Shown here: one piece after another, positions 26,907 through 35,647 of the stretch | How the letters are laid out: each line of letters starts with the position of its first letter | Numbering within the stretch: the stretch's first letter is position 1 | Origin: G963665185 sp049723905 | GTDB lineage: Bacteria > Desulfobacterota > Desulfovibrionia > Desulfovibrionales > Desulfovibrionaceae | Length of the DNA stretch: 64,000 nt | Reading direction: 5' to 3' | Assembly (NCBI RefSeq): GCF_049723905.1 | Contig: NZ_JBJKFD010000001.1 | Coordinates: forward strand, 3,534,001 to 3,598,000 | Position numbers and translations under genes: made by a program | The notes under the pieces: model-generated | What the model saw: only the letters and a program-made list of their open reading frames with translations | What the model was told of the DNA's origin: nothing | The model's database searches: none

Positions 26907-28364
26907 ATGGAACTCTACAATACGCTCACACGGCAGAAACAGACATTCGAGCCGCGCATTCCCGGCAAGGTCAGCATGTATGTATGTGGCATCACCGCCT
27001 ACGACTTCTGTCACGTCGGCCATGCCCGTTCCACAGTGGTTTTTGACGTGCTGGCGCGGTTTCTCCAGCGTAAAGGCTACGAACTCACCTTTATTCGCAA
27101 CTTCACGGACATTGACGACAAGATCATCAAGCGGGCCAACGAACTGGGCCTGACCAGCAAGGAAGTTGCGGAAAAGAACATCGATTATTTTTACCAAGAC
27201 ATGGACCGCCTCAACATCCGGCGGCCCAACATAGAGCCCAAGTGCACCGAGCACATCCCCGAGATGCTTACGCTGACCCAGACGCTTATCGACAAGGGAC
27301 ATGCCTATGCCACGCCTTCGGGCGACGTGTATTTCCGCGTCCGTTCCTTTGACGGCTACGGCAAGCTCTCCCGCCGCGATATCGACGACCTGCGCTCCGG
27401 CGCACGCATCGAACCGGGCGAGGAAAAGGAAGATCCACTGGATTTCGCCCTGTGGAAGGCGGCCAAGCCCGGCGAACCTTCCTGGGAAAGCCCCTGGGGC
27501 CAGGGACGTCCCGGCTGGCACCTGGAGTGCTCGGCCATGAGCGAAAAGTACGTGGATCTGCCCCTGGACATCCATGGCGGCGGACAGGACCTTTCCTTCC
27601 CCCACCACGAAAATGAGATTGCCCAGTCCGAGGCCGCCACAGGCAAGGAACTGGCCCGCTTTTGGGTGCACAACGGATTCATCCAGATCAATTCCGAAAA
27701 GATGTCCAAGTCCTTGGGCAACTTTTTCACCATCCGCGACGTGCTGGACAAGTTCCAGGCCGAGACCATGCGTTTCTTCCTTATGAGCAGCCACTACCGC
27801 AGCCCCCTGGATTTCAGCGACGAAGCCCTGGAAGAGGCGGAAAAGGGCATCCGCCGCGTCTATGCCGCCATCGGCCAGATGCGCGAATCCCTGCAAAAGG
27901 CCAAATGGTCCAAGACCCAGCTCCCCGAGGAAATTACCGCCGAGCTGGCCGCCCTTGAGGAAAAGTGGAACGCGGCCATGGAAGACGACCTCAACACCGC
28001 CGCCGCCCTTGGCTACGTGTTCAGTGCCGTCCGTCTGGCAGGACGCATTGGCGAAGACAAGGCCATGCGCAAGTCCGAAGGCGCACGCGATCTGTGGCAG
28101 CGCATCCTCGACGACCTGGCAAGCTGGGACGAAGTGCTCGGAGTCTTCCATCGCGACCCCGACGAATTCCTGGCCGAGCTGCGCGACACCCGCGCCGCAC
28201 GCAAGGGCATCGACACCGCAGCCGTGCAGGTCAAGCTCGATGAGCGTCTGGAAGCGCGGAAGAACAAGGACTTTGCACGCTCCGACGCCCTGCGCGACGA
28301 ACTCGCTGGACTTGGCGTGGACGTAAAAGACACACCCGCCGGACAGGTTTGGGACGTGTTGTAA
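26907..28364 (+). CDS. cysS: Cysteinyl-tRNA synthetase
   Basis: Class I synthetase of 485 aa. The HIGH-type motif lies in CGITAYDFCHVGHARS (Cys27 is the first zinc ligand, HVGH 36-39), and the KMSKS motif occurs in SEKMSKSLGNFF near 266. Other zinc ligands are in WHLECSAM and DLSFPHHENEIAQSE. The C-terminal DALR-type helical domain ends the protein. A GGAGACGAC site precedes the ATG. It is probably cotranscribed with ispDF. Confidence 0.97.
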   Translation: MELYNTLTRQKQTFEPRIPGKVSMYVCGITAYDFCHVGHARSTVVFDVLARFLQRKGYELTFIRNFTDIDDKIIKRANELGLTSKEVAEKNIDYFYQDMDRLNIRRPNIEPKCTEHIPEMLTLTQTLIDKGHAYATPSGDVYFRVRSFDGYGKLSRRDIDDLRSGARIEPGEEKEDPLDFALWKAAKPGEPSWESPWGQGRPGWHLECSAMSEKYVDLPLDIHGGGQDLSFPHHENEIAQSEAATGKELARFWVHNGFIQINSEKMSKSLGNFFTIRDVLDKFQAETMRFFLMSSHYRSPLDFSDEALEEAEKGIRRVYAAIGQMRESLQKAKWSKTQLPEEITAELAALEEKWNAAMEDDLNTAAALGYVFSAVRLAGRIGEDKAMRKSEGARDLWQRILDDLASWDEVLGVFHRDPDEFLAELRDTRAARKGIDTAAVQVKLDERLEARKNKDFARSDALRDELAGLGVDVKDTPAGQVWDVL

Positions 28365-28373
28365 GAACTGGCT

Positions 28374-28493
28374 GGCTGCTTAAAAGGTACGAGAACAAGG
28401 CGCTAGAAAAATTCAAGGCCGCTGCGTATTTTTTGATACGTGAGGATTTGAATTTTTTGCAGCAACGAAGTTATCGTGCTTTTGTAAGCAGCC
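28374..28493. repeat. Palindromic intergenic repeat, copy C
   Basis: Begins 9 bp after the cysS stop. Outer arms GGCTGCTTA / TAAGCAGCC; middle stem AAAAATTCAA / TTGAATTTTT; inner TGCGTAT / ATACG. The internal-loop 3' string is GCAACGAAGTTATCGTGC. It is followed, as with copies A and B, by a GGGGCGCTGCCCC hairpin (about 28499-28511). Confidence 0.8.
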
Positions 28494-28585
28494 TGAGCGG
28501 GGCGCTGCCCCGCACCCCGCCAGGAGGCGCTGCCTCTGGACTCCGCCAGGAGGCAACGGCCTCCTGGACCTGCGATTTTAAAAAT

Positions 28586-28628
28586 AAGACCGGCCTTGGA
28601 CGAAAGTCCAAGGCCGGTCTTGTCTTTT
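28586..28628 (+). terminator. Terminator after ispDF-cysS
   Basis: A perfect 16-bp stem (28586-28601 / 28606-28621) capped by a GAAA tetraloop, followed by TGTCTTTTT. Very strong intrinsic terminator. Confidence 0.92.
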
Positions 28629-28734
28629 TGCGGTGGGTAAAACAAAGTTATGTCTAAATTAATATTTGCTGTTGGATATTGATCGTCGTGGTGGTAATTG
28701 GAATGTAATCCATTTCAACCGAACCGGAGATATC

Positions 28735-29634
28735 ATGCCAGCCCTTACACCAGCCCAGCTCAATGCGTTTATGGCAATACCTTTGGGAGGGGAAAACAAC
28801 TCCATACCGTATCCACAGGCCCAACGTGCCCAAAAAATTGCCGCGCCTTGCTGGAGCTGGGCACTGACCGGCGGAACCTGTCTGAACAACGAGGTCGCGA
28901 ACGGTGCTCCCAAACTGTACGAGAACAATGCGCCGGTTAACCCCTGGACAGATGTTGCCCGTGCGGCAATCGATACGACAAACATCATTAACCACGCTTC
29001 CGAACCGACACTTGCGGCCGATTGGATCGCAGCACGGGATGAAGTCGGACCTCCATATCCCCTTCGGATTACCTTCATGGGCGACATGGTGCGGATTGCT
29101 GCCAGGGCGAACAACCTTACCCCATCTGCGGTCGCAACCAATTACAGGCTCCATGTTACGGCCCCGGACGCCGACTGGTACCACTGGCAGCACTGGGGAA
29201 TATCCATTGTACATGGCGGTCATGAAAAATTTATTCAGACGGAGCCGAATACTTATATAAACTATGGCTTTGACAGATTGTGGGAAGCGAACAGGCTAGG
29301 TCATATCATGGCTTCGGCCTATCTTACCGAAATTTTGCCGGAGCATAAGCAGGGAATTGTTCTTGCCATAATGCAGCCGCCTGCTGGAGCGACCTGGGTT
29401 TCCGATAATGCGTCCGTAAATTGTCAGAGATGCGGCCATGCATTTGCGCGGCAGGGATTTTTGTGGGCTAAATCCGGAAAGCACCACTGCAGGCGGTGCG
29501 GCAGACTTGTGTGCCAAACATGTAGTTCACACACAACGCAAGTGCACAATCCCCTTCGTAGCGGGGGATGTTTTTCTGCAGGATTTCACATAACACGAGT
29601 CTGCGACGACTGCTATGCCCTGGCCACGGGGTAG
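28735..29634 (+). CDS. FYVE zinc-finger protein with Cys/His N-terminal domain
   Basis: 299 aa, no signal peptide seen. The C-terminus (221-294) is a complete FYVE finger as known from eukaryotic PI3P-binding proteins: WVSD (221-224) fits WxxD, KHHCRRCG (249-256) fits R/K-HHCRxCG, TRVCDDC (287-293) fits RVC, and the eight zinc ligands are Cys230, 233, 252, 255, 260, 263, 290 and 293. The N-terminal domain has APCWSWALTGG (Cys39) and HWQHWGISIV-like WYHWQHWGIS (His153), an order that fits a papain-like cysteine hydrolase, with Glu170 or Asn172 as possible third residue; this part is inference. Start: ATG after GGAGATATC. The gene stands alone behind a strong terminator. Confidence 0.75.
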   Translation: MPALTPAQLNAFMAIPLGGENNSIPYPQAQRAQKIAAPCWSWALTGGTCLNNEVANGAPKLYENNAPVNPWTDVARAAIDTTNIINHASEPTLAADWIAARDEVGPPYPLRITFMGDMVRIAARANNLTPSAVATNYRLHVTAPDADWYHWQHWGISIVHGGHEKFIQTEPNTYINYGFDRLWEANRLGHIMASAYLTEILPEHKQGIVLAIMQPPAGATWVSDNASVNCQRCGHAFARQGFLWAKSGKHHCRRCGRLVCQTCSSHTTQVHNPLRSGGCFSAGFHITRVCDDCYALATG

Positions 29635-29796
29635 GGCATCAAAGCGAAAGCCAAACCGACGCCCTTTCCCCCGCAGCCAAAGCATCATTCACCAAAGGGT
29701 GGCCGAAAGCATCCAAGATGTGCTAATACGAAGAAGAATATTCAGCTACGGCTGTGCGTACAGCCATGTACATTAACTTATTTTTTGGAGGCTACC

Positions 29797-30258
29797 ATGT
29801 ACGTCGCATATCTGGCCGTAGCCGCAGTTGTCGGCGCGCTTTTGCAGCTGTTGTTTGTCGGTGGCGGCTTTGCAGGCACTTTACTGGCCTGGTTTTTGGG
29901 GGTGCAGGTCGGTTTGGGCGGTATTTGGGCTTTTCTGGGCCACTATTTCAAATCCGCTGAAGTCGCCCGGTATATTGGCTGGCCTCCCGGCAGTCCCTTT
30001 CAAAAGGAAATTGCCTTTACCAATTTGGCCCTTGGCGTATGTGGCGTGCTGAGCTTTTTTATGCGCAACACAGCGTGGCAGAACGGTTTTTGGCTGGCCA
30101 CCATTCTTTTTGCCACCGTCTTTCTGGTCGGTGCCTTTTCCGTCCATGTAAAGGAAAGAGAAAAGACCGGGAACACCAATCCGGGCAATGCCGGGCCGGT
30201 TTTTTTCGCCGACCTTCTTGTGCCCATTGCTCTTTGGGTGCTTTTTCTTGCCGCATAA
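29797..30258 (+). CDS. DUF6790-like four-helix membrane protein
   Basis: 153 aa with about four hydrophobic segments: 1-20, 22-45, 75-92 and 100-118, plus a final hydrophobic C-terminus. The conserved-looking central loop HYFKSAEVARYIGWPPGSPF followed by EIAFTNLALGVCG resembles the DUF6790 family of unknown function. Two in-frame ATGs are present; the one at 29797 follows a strong TTGGAGG site, so it is chosen over 29785. It is flanked by the FYVE gene and the Fe-S gene on the same strand, with no clear operon link. A transport or stress role cannot be argued from the sequence. Confidence 0.65.
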   Translation: MYVAYLAVAAVVGALLQLLFVGGGFAGTLLAWFLGVQVGLGGIWAFLGHYFKSAEVARYIGWPPGSPFQKEIAFTNLALGVCGVLSFFMRNTAWQNGFWLATILFATVFLVGAFSVHVKEREKTGNTNPGNAGPVFFADLLVPIALWVLFLAA

Positions 30259-30522
30259 GACAGTAGAGGTGCTGTCGATGCCAAGTATCTCATTTATCGA
30301 TATAAATATTTTGACTTCTGTAGCAATAATGATGATTTTTCATATACGTGGAAAACTCATCTGCTTCGGTTGCTCCTCTTGCGCCAATTGGCTGGTCGTC
30401 GCTCCGGTCGCCCACTGATTTTCCCCTCCTGTCCGCTTCTTCCTTGACTCCACGTTGGTGGCGTCGGTTTTCCTGTCCGAACAGTTTCATGGAAGGACCG
30501 TATCTTTCCAAGGAGTCAGATC

Positions 30523-31830
30523 ATGGCGGAACCCGCAATTCGCATCGAAGGCAGGCGGCAGGGGGCGTTTATGGACACGGTGATGGACATCCTGCCCCAG
30601 GGCGGGAACCTCAATTTGTGTCTTACCTGTGGACTGTGCGTGGCAGGCTGTCCGGCCACGGGGCTGGAAAATATGGACCCGCGCAAACTCCTGCGCATGG
30701 CCGCGCTGGGCATGGACGAAGAACTCATGGAAACGCCCTGGGCCTGGATGTGCACCATGTGCTTCCGCTGCATGCATGTCTGCCCCATGCAGGTCAACAT
30801 CCCCATGCTGGTCTACGAGCTGCGCTCCCGCTGGCCGCGCGAGAAAAAGCCCAAGGGCATCATCGGCTCCTGCGACCAGGGGTTGCGTACCGAAGGCGCC
30901 AGTGCCGTGGGCATATCCAGCGAGGACTTCAAGTTCGTCATCGAGGACGTCTTGGAAGAGGTGCACGAGACCCAGCCGCGTTTCAAGGACCTGCAAGCTC
31001 CCATCAACAAGGAAGGAGCCTACTTTTTCTTTAATCAGAACTCCCGTGAACCGGTCAAGGAACCCGAGGAAATGATTCCCCAATGGAAAATCCTGCAGGC
31101 CGCGGGCGTGGACTGGACATACGGCACCTTGGGCTGGGGCGCGGAAAACTATTGCATGTTCGCGGCCGAGGATGACCATTGGCGCGAAATATTGGTCAAG
31201 CAGGTGGAAGGGGTGAAAAAGCTGGGCTGCTCCTCCTGGGTGAACATCGAGTGTGGCCATTCTTTCTACTCTGTCTGGGCCGGACTCAAGCGCTTCAATA
31301 TCGACGCGGGTGTGGACTTCGACCACATCGTGCGCTGGTACGCCCGCTGGATACGCGAAGGCAAGCTCAAGCCCAGCTCGGACTGGAACAAGGACCTGCG
31401 TCTGCGTTTCACCGTGCAGGACCCGTGCATGGCCGTGCGCAAGTCTTTGGGCAATCCCTTTGCCGACGATCTGCGCTACGTGGTCAAGGCCTGCGTGGGC
31501 GAGGACAACTTCGTGGACATGTTTCCCAACAAGACCAACAACTATTGCTGTGGCGGAGGCGGCGGTTTCCTGCAATCCGGCTTCAAGGACGCCCGGCTTG
31601 CCTACGGTCGCATCAAGACCAACCAGATATTGGCAACCAAGGCCGATTATGTGGTCACCCCTTGTCACAACTGCCACGCCCAGATCGAGGAACTCTCGGA
31701 ACATTATGAGGGCGGCTGGCACACCGTGCATCTCTGGACCATGCTCTGCCTCAGCCTCGGGCTGCTCGGACCGGAAGGAGAGCGCACCTATCTTGGCCCG
31801 GAACTCGCCGAGGTCTGGCTGTCGGAGTAA
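30523..31830 (+). CDS. HdrD/GlpC-like (Fe-S)-binding protein with CCG domains
   Basis: 435 aa cytoplasmic redox protein. Two 4Fe-4S motifs lie near the N-terminus: CLTCGLCVAGC (33-43) and CTMCFRCMHVC (77-87). The C-terminal half has cysteine-rich CCG elements: NIECGHS, QDPCMAVRKS, NYCCGGGGGF and TPCHNCHAQ, as in heterodisulfide reductase HdrD and the TmcB/DsrK-like subunits of sulfate reducers. Its electron partner is unknown because no membrane cytochrome, HdrA or c-type cytochrome gene is adjacent. A good AAGGAG site precedes the ATG. Confidence 0.85.
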   Translation: MAEPAIRIEGRRQGAFMDTVMDILPQGGNLNLCLTCGLCVAGCPATGLENMDPRKLLRMAALGMDEELMETPWAWMCTMCFRCMHVCPMQVNIPMLVYELRSRWPREKKPKGIIGSCDQGLRTEGASAVGISSEDFKFVIEDVLEEVHETQPRFKDLQAPINKEGAYFFFNQNSREPVKEPEEMIPQWKILQAAGVDWTYGTLGWGAENYCMFAAEDDHWREILVKQVEGVKKLGCSSWVNIECGHSFYSVWAGLKRFNIDAGVDFDHIVRWYARWIREGKLKPSSDWNKDLRLRFTVQDPCMAVRKSLGNPFADDLRYVVKACVGEDNFVDMFPNKTNNYCCGGGGGFLQSGFKDARLAYGRIKTNQILATKADYVVTPCHNCHAQIEELSEHYEGGWHTVHLWTMLCLSLGLLGPEGERTYLGPELAEVWLSE

Positions 31831-31962
31831 AAGACGAATAGAAATGTAATGTTACCTATTATTAGTTTGGTGTGTCTAATATGAATTAAAGTTTTGATCT
31901 CTCCTTGAATGAAGTATAAGTTCGGCTATATTGCTTATACTTTTAATGTGGAGAGGTGGTCC

Positions 31963-32610
31963 ATGTCAGACATGCCAAATAATACTGTAAAGGTGTACAT
32001 TTGGGACAGTGGAAAAAGTGGGCAATTGACGGGCTCTCATTTTCAACAGGCTAAAAAGGATCCTGAAACAGGTCACTGCGCCCTTGCGGTACAGGATAAC
32101 CAAGGACAATTTAAGTATTTAAGTTGGTACCCTACCAGAGGTGTATTCTGGCCTAGTAGAGCTAGAATGCCCCCTGGATATGGGCGTCATAGATCCGTAA
32201 TTCCAGTCGGGGGTGGGCATCGTTTGTTGTCTGATAAAGTTTTGAATGCTGGTGTACCTGCTCCCGGTACGCCCTTAGCGGCTATGCCAACAGAGTCAGC
32301 AAACAGAAAATATCGATTTTATGAGGCATTTAATTGCAATTTTATCGTTAACTTCATTGTTAACCTGGAGCTTGGATTGGCTAGAACTTCAGGGCTTGTT
32401 GGGGCAATGATGTATAATCTTTTGCTGCAGAATTGTTCGGCAACGGTCGCACATGCTCTTCGAACTGGTGGCGCAGATAATTGGACTCCATGGCCAGCCC
32501 ATATCGTCTGGTCTCCTGGGTGGGTAAGAACTTATTGCGACGCCTTATACGATGCCATTAATGCTTTAGCTCATGGAAATATTTACGCTATTCGTGGGGT
32601 GAACCTATAG
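31963..32610 (+). CDS. Putative permuted papain-fold protein (His...Asn-Cys type)
   Basis: 215 aa with visibly lower GC and different codon use from its neighbours, a sign of transfer. Residues 36-57 read TGHCALAVQD...YLSWYP, and residues 156-166 read QNCSATVAHAL. This order, a His after Gly (His38) followed far downstream by Asn-Cys (Cys158), matches the circularly permuted NlpC/P60-papain fold seen in several secreted toxins and effectors. A hydrophobic stretch (about 127-155) precedes the Cys. No signal peptide is visible. The ATG at 31963 follows GGAGAGG; an earlier ATG at 31909 lacks a ribosome site. Function is inferred from motif order only. Confidence 0.6.
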   Translation: MSDMPNNTVKVYIWDSGKSGQLTGSHFQQAKKDPETGHCALAVQDNQGQFKYLSWYPTRGVFWPSRARMPPGYGRHRSVIPVGGGHRLLSDKVLNAGVPAPGTPLAAMPTESANRKYRFYEAFNCNFIVNFIVNLELGLARTSGLVGAMMYNLLLQNCSATVAHALRTGGADNWTPWPAHIVWSPGWVRTYCDALYDAINALAHGNIYAIRGVNL

Positions 32611-32739
32611 AGGTAAGTGGATTTGTCCAGCTTCTGCTTGCCTACGGGGCGTGCCGTATTTTTACAAACAGCGAGGTTCGATGGATTGTTTTGGGTATGC
32701 GGTTTTCTTCAACAACGTTTTAGAAAAAGAAAGAGAGGC

Positions 32740-32774
32740 GAGGGGGAAACCTCTTGAAAGAGGTTCTCCCCCTC
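32740..32774. terminator. Hairpin terminator of the repeated GAGGGGGA type
   Basis: Stem GAGGGGGAAACCTCTT / AAGAGGTTCTCCCCCTC, followed by CGTGCTCCCCTTTCCAAAGACTTTT. Same family as 8886-8922 and 39834-39870. It lies between the convergent genes ending at 32610 and 32867. Confidence 0.65.
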
Positions 32775-32866
32775 GTGCTCCCCTTTCCAAAGACTTTTAT
32801 AATTAAGGGGAGAATCGGCCGCCGGAGAATTTTTCTTTATAAAATCCGCCAGAATGGCGCCCGCAA

Positions 32867-33616
32867 CTAGCTGGTTACGAAGAAGTTCTGCCCAGTGATG
32901 TTTTGGGCCAGGTCGGAGGACAGGTAACAAGCCATGTTGGCGATGTCCTCGATCTTCTGCGCCCGGCCCAATGCGAAGCCCATTTCAATGTCCTCAAAAA
33001 CGTGTTGGGGATTCAGTTTGTCCGCTACCTGCACGTAGTCCTGCGACCACAGGCGGGTGTTCACCGCGCCGGGGGAAATGCAGTTGATGTTCAGGTTGAA
33101 CTCGGCGTGTTCCTTGGCAATTGCATTGGTGAATGCGATAACGGCGGCTTTGGACGCGCTGTAATGGGCATAGGCGGGCATGGGCGAGGTCCCCACCATG
33201 GCGGCGATGTTGACGATCTTTCCGTGTTTTCGTTCGATCATCTGGGGGATGACCGCACGGGTTACCAGAAAGGTGCCGTACATGTTCACCTTGAAAACCG
33301 TGTCCAGATTTTCAAACGACATGTCTACAAGTTTCACCCGGTTGCTTACGCCCGCATTGTTGATCAAAATATCGATTTGTCCGAAATCGCGGCCAATGCG
33401 CTCCACGGCGGATTGCACGCTGCCTTCGTCCGTTACATCCATCCTGACGAATGCCGCCTCTTTCAGCGTTTCAAGAGTCCGCTGGGCGCGAGTTTCGTCC
33501 TGATCGGCAATGATGACCTCTGCGCCTTCCGCAGCGAACTGATGGGCAATGCCTTCACCGATCCCCCGGGCTCCTCCTGTGACGAGCACTCTCTTATTGC
33601 TCAGATTCAGTTCCAT
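32867..33616 (-). CDS. SDR family NAD(P)-dependent oxidoreductase
   Basis: 249 aa Rossmann-fold dehydrogenase of the classical short-chain family. TGGARGIGEGIA near residue 13 binds the nucleotide, ADQDE gives the acidic residue at the end of the second strand that favours NAD, NNAG lies near 83-86, and the catalytic Ser...Tyr-x-x-x-Lys set appears in VGTS and YSASKAA. The ATG at 33616 follows a GGAGTGCG site. It is the last gene of the transporter-thioredoxin-sulfotransferase cluster, with a 138-bp gap that holds two hairpins. A substrate released by the sulfotransferase, such as an alcohol, is an attractive idea but unproven. Confidence 0.88.
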   Translation of the reverse strand: MELNLSNKRVLVTGGARGIGEGIAHQFAAEGAEVIIADQDETRAQRTLETLKEAAFVRMDVTDEGSVQSAVERIGRDFGQIDILINNAGVSNRVKLVDMSFENLDTVFKVNMYGTFLVTRAVIPQMIERKHGKIVNIAAMVGTSPMPAYAHYSASKAAVIAFTNAIAKEHAEFNLNINCISPGAVNTRLWSQDYVQVADKLNPQHVFEDIEMGFALGRAQKIEDIANMACYLSSDLAQNITGQNFFVTS

Positions 33617-33634
33617 GACGCACTCCATATTTGT

Positions 33635-33741
33635 CGGCCCGGCCAGCGGTTGTACCCGCCGGACGGGCCGCGTTCTTTGTTCTGGGGCGGTTATACCGCT
33701 TTCAGCATTTCAGGTCACGCATGGCGGGCCATGCCCGCCAT
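33635..33741. other. Two hairpins between sulfotransferase and SDR genes
   Basis: CGGCCCG...CGGGCCG at about 33636-33668 and ATGGCGGGC / GCCCGCCAT at 33721-33741. No U-run follows on the minus strand, so they may set relative expression of the SDR gene rather than stop transcription. Confidence 0.45.
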
Positions 33742-33754
33742 ACTGCATACGATA

Positions 33755-35635
33755 CTAGCAATAGATCGTAATGCCGGTCTGGTACATCTTGTCGTTGTAG
33801 ATGACCTTGATTTCGTACTTGCCGCTCAGGCCGATCTTGCTGATGTTCATTTTAAGCTGGCGGTCGTCCTTTTCCAGGAATGCGCCGGAGCACATGGCCA
33901 GGTGGCTTACCGCAGCAGTGTTCAGGTAGTAGCCGCGGTTTTCTTTTTCTCCCGCCAAAACGACCATTGCCAGAGAACCGTGCTCGAACATGCCGTGGAA
34001 GACAAAGCGGTCTTCGTCTTCTTCAATGGCGATCTGGCGTTCGGAACTGGGCAGTTCGTTCACTTCTTCCACATCCGGAATGGTGTCGAAGGTGGGGGTT
34101 TCGTCCAGATTGCCTACAAGGCGGCCTTCGCCCAGCACGAGGTTTTCCCCGCCATGGTAAGGGGAGAGCTTTTCGCCCCGGTAGAAGTTGCCTTCCACGT
34201 CCATCTTGTACAGGACCACGCCGTCCTTTTCCTCCACCGTGGTGGAGTGCAGCTCTACGGACGGGTCTTTGGGATCCATAAATGCGCCCAGGCCGTCGGA
34301 GGCGTAGCCGTCCACGGCGGAGATGCCACCGGAGTGAATCATGTAGTGGCCTTCGTCGTAGTATTCGACGTTGCTGATATACGGGGAGAAGAACTGCTGT
34401 CCCAACTCCTTGCCGTACTGCCAGACCTGCTCGATCTCCATTTTGTCGGTATCGATGCGGTAGCGGACGCCACGAGAGAAGTTGTCGCGGTTTTTGATGT
34501 ACTTTTCCTTGACCTTGGCGCGGTACTGGCCGTTGTCAAAGCACATGATGTCTCCGTCCGGGCAGACCACGCAGGCATGCTGCTCATACTGCCAGTCGAA
34601 GTTCTCCACATCGCCCACCGGAGTAAAAAAGTACTTGTCCACCATCTCCTGGGGCCAGCCTTCGGGATCGCCGATGATCCAGTTCAGCTTGCTGGTGTCG
34701 TAGTCGATGTTCACTACGGCGTCCTGGTGACGTCCGGACAGGGTGATGCTGTTGTTCTTCTTGTTGTACCACAGGGCATTGTTGTGGAACCAGTCGTGGG
34801 CGTCCTGGGAACCGGACCCGCCCACGTTCTGGGGCAGGAAGTCCTTGAAGTCCCAGGTGCGCAGCACTTCGCCGGTTTCGCGGTCCAACAGGGCAATCAT
34901 GTCTTCCACCGTGCTGTTGCGGAAGTCCTGGGTAAGCGCCAGGATGTTGCCGTCTTCCATTTCCCAGTGGTCGTGGTGGTAGTTGCCGGGCATCCGGTAT
35001 TCTTTGTAGATTTTACCTATCAGGCTCAGCTCCACAAGGCCGGTGGCATTGTAGGGCATGCGGCAGAACCGGGAGGAACCGGTCATGATATTGCCGTTGG
35101 CCAGACGTTTGATGTCGAACATGGTGTTGACGGTCAGCAGCCACCGGATATCGCCCTTGTAGTCGTAACCAGTGGGCAGGTTCTTGCCAGCCGGAGTCAG
35201 GAACATGATATTCGTGCCGAAATAATCCATGGAAGTCAGGATGTTCTTGCAGCGGCACACGTCTTTGGGCAGCTCTTCGCTTTGAATCTGGAAGGTTTTG
35301 CTCTGCCCGTCGGACAAGGCCACGGTGACCTTGGTTTCAATTCCCTCGTAGAGGCACAGCACCGGGATGACGTGGGATGTGGACTCGGCAAAGGTATGTG
35401 TGATGTCTTCACGGCTGTTGCGCTTGCCATGCACGGTCACTGTTGCCGTCACCTTCTTGTCCGTCTTGAACAGGATAAGGGCGGAAAGCGGGTTGATGAT
35501 GTACGGGTTAACAACGATGTGGGCGTTGTCCAGGCAAGGCTTTTCCGCTTCAAAAGCTGTCAGAAAAGCTTTTTCCTTCCGATTTTGCTGCGTAATCAGA
35601 TGATCTTCGCAGGTGTACGCGACTTTCTCACTCAT
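33755..35635 (-). CDS. Aryl-sulfate sulfotransferase (ASST), no signal peptide
   Basis: 626 aa PAPS-independent enzyme family that moves sulfate from one phenolic or aryl ester to another acceptor via a sulfo-histidine. Beta-propeller repeats carry the active-site residues: HHDHWE (His220/221), HDWFHNN (280-286), SGRHQD (Arg302-His303) and QHACVVCPDGD (His353, the likely sulfated His). The N-terminus is hydrophilic (MSEKVAYTCEDH), so unlike E. coli AssT it should stay in the cytoplasm. It has an unusual number of cysteines, including CRC (127-129) and CVVC (355-358). The neighbouring thioredoxin is 12 bp upstream in the same operon. Confidence 0.88.
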   Translation of the reverse strand: MSEKVAYTCEDHLITQQNRKEKAFLTAFEAEKPCLDNAHIVVNPYIINPLSALILFKTDKKVTATVTVHGKRNSREDITHTFAESTSHVIPVLCLYEGIETKVTVALSDGQSKTFQIQSEELPKDVCRCKNILTSMDYFGTNIMFLTPAGKNLPTGYDYKGDIRWLLTVNTMFDIKRLANGNIMTGSSRFCRMPYNATGLVELSLIGKIYKEYRMPGNYHHDHWEMEDGNILALTQDFRNSTVEDMIALLDRETGEVLRTWDFKDFLPQNVGGSGSQDAHDWFHNNALWYNKKNNSITLSGRHQDAVVNIDYDTSKLNWIIGDPEGWPQEMVDKYFFTPVGDVENFDWQYEQHACVVCPDGDIMCFDNGQYRAKVKEKYIKNRDNFSRGVRYRIDTDKMEIEQVWQYGKELGQQFFSPYISNVEYYDEGHYMIHSGGISAVDGYASDGLGAFMDPKDPSVELHSTTVEEKDGVVLYKMDVEGNFYRGEKLSPYHGGENLVLGEGRLVGNLDETPTFDTIPDVEEVNELPSSERQIAIEEDEDRFVFHGMFEHGSLAMVVLAGEKENRGYYLNTAAVSHLAMCSGAFLEKDDRQLKMNISKIGLSGKYEIKVIYNDKMYQTGITIYC

Positions 35636-35647
35636 GGTGCTGCTCCT

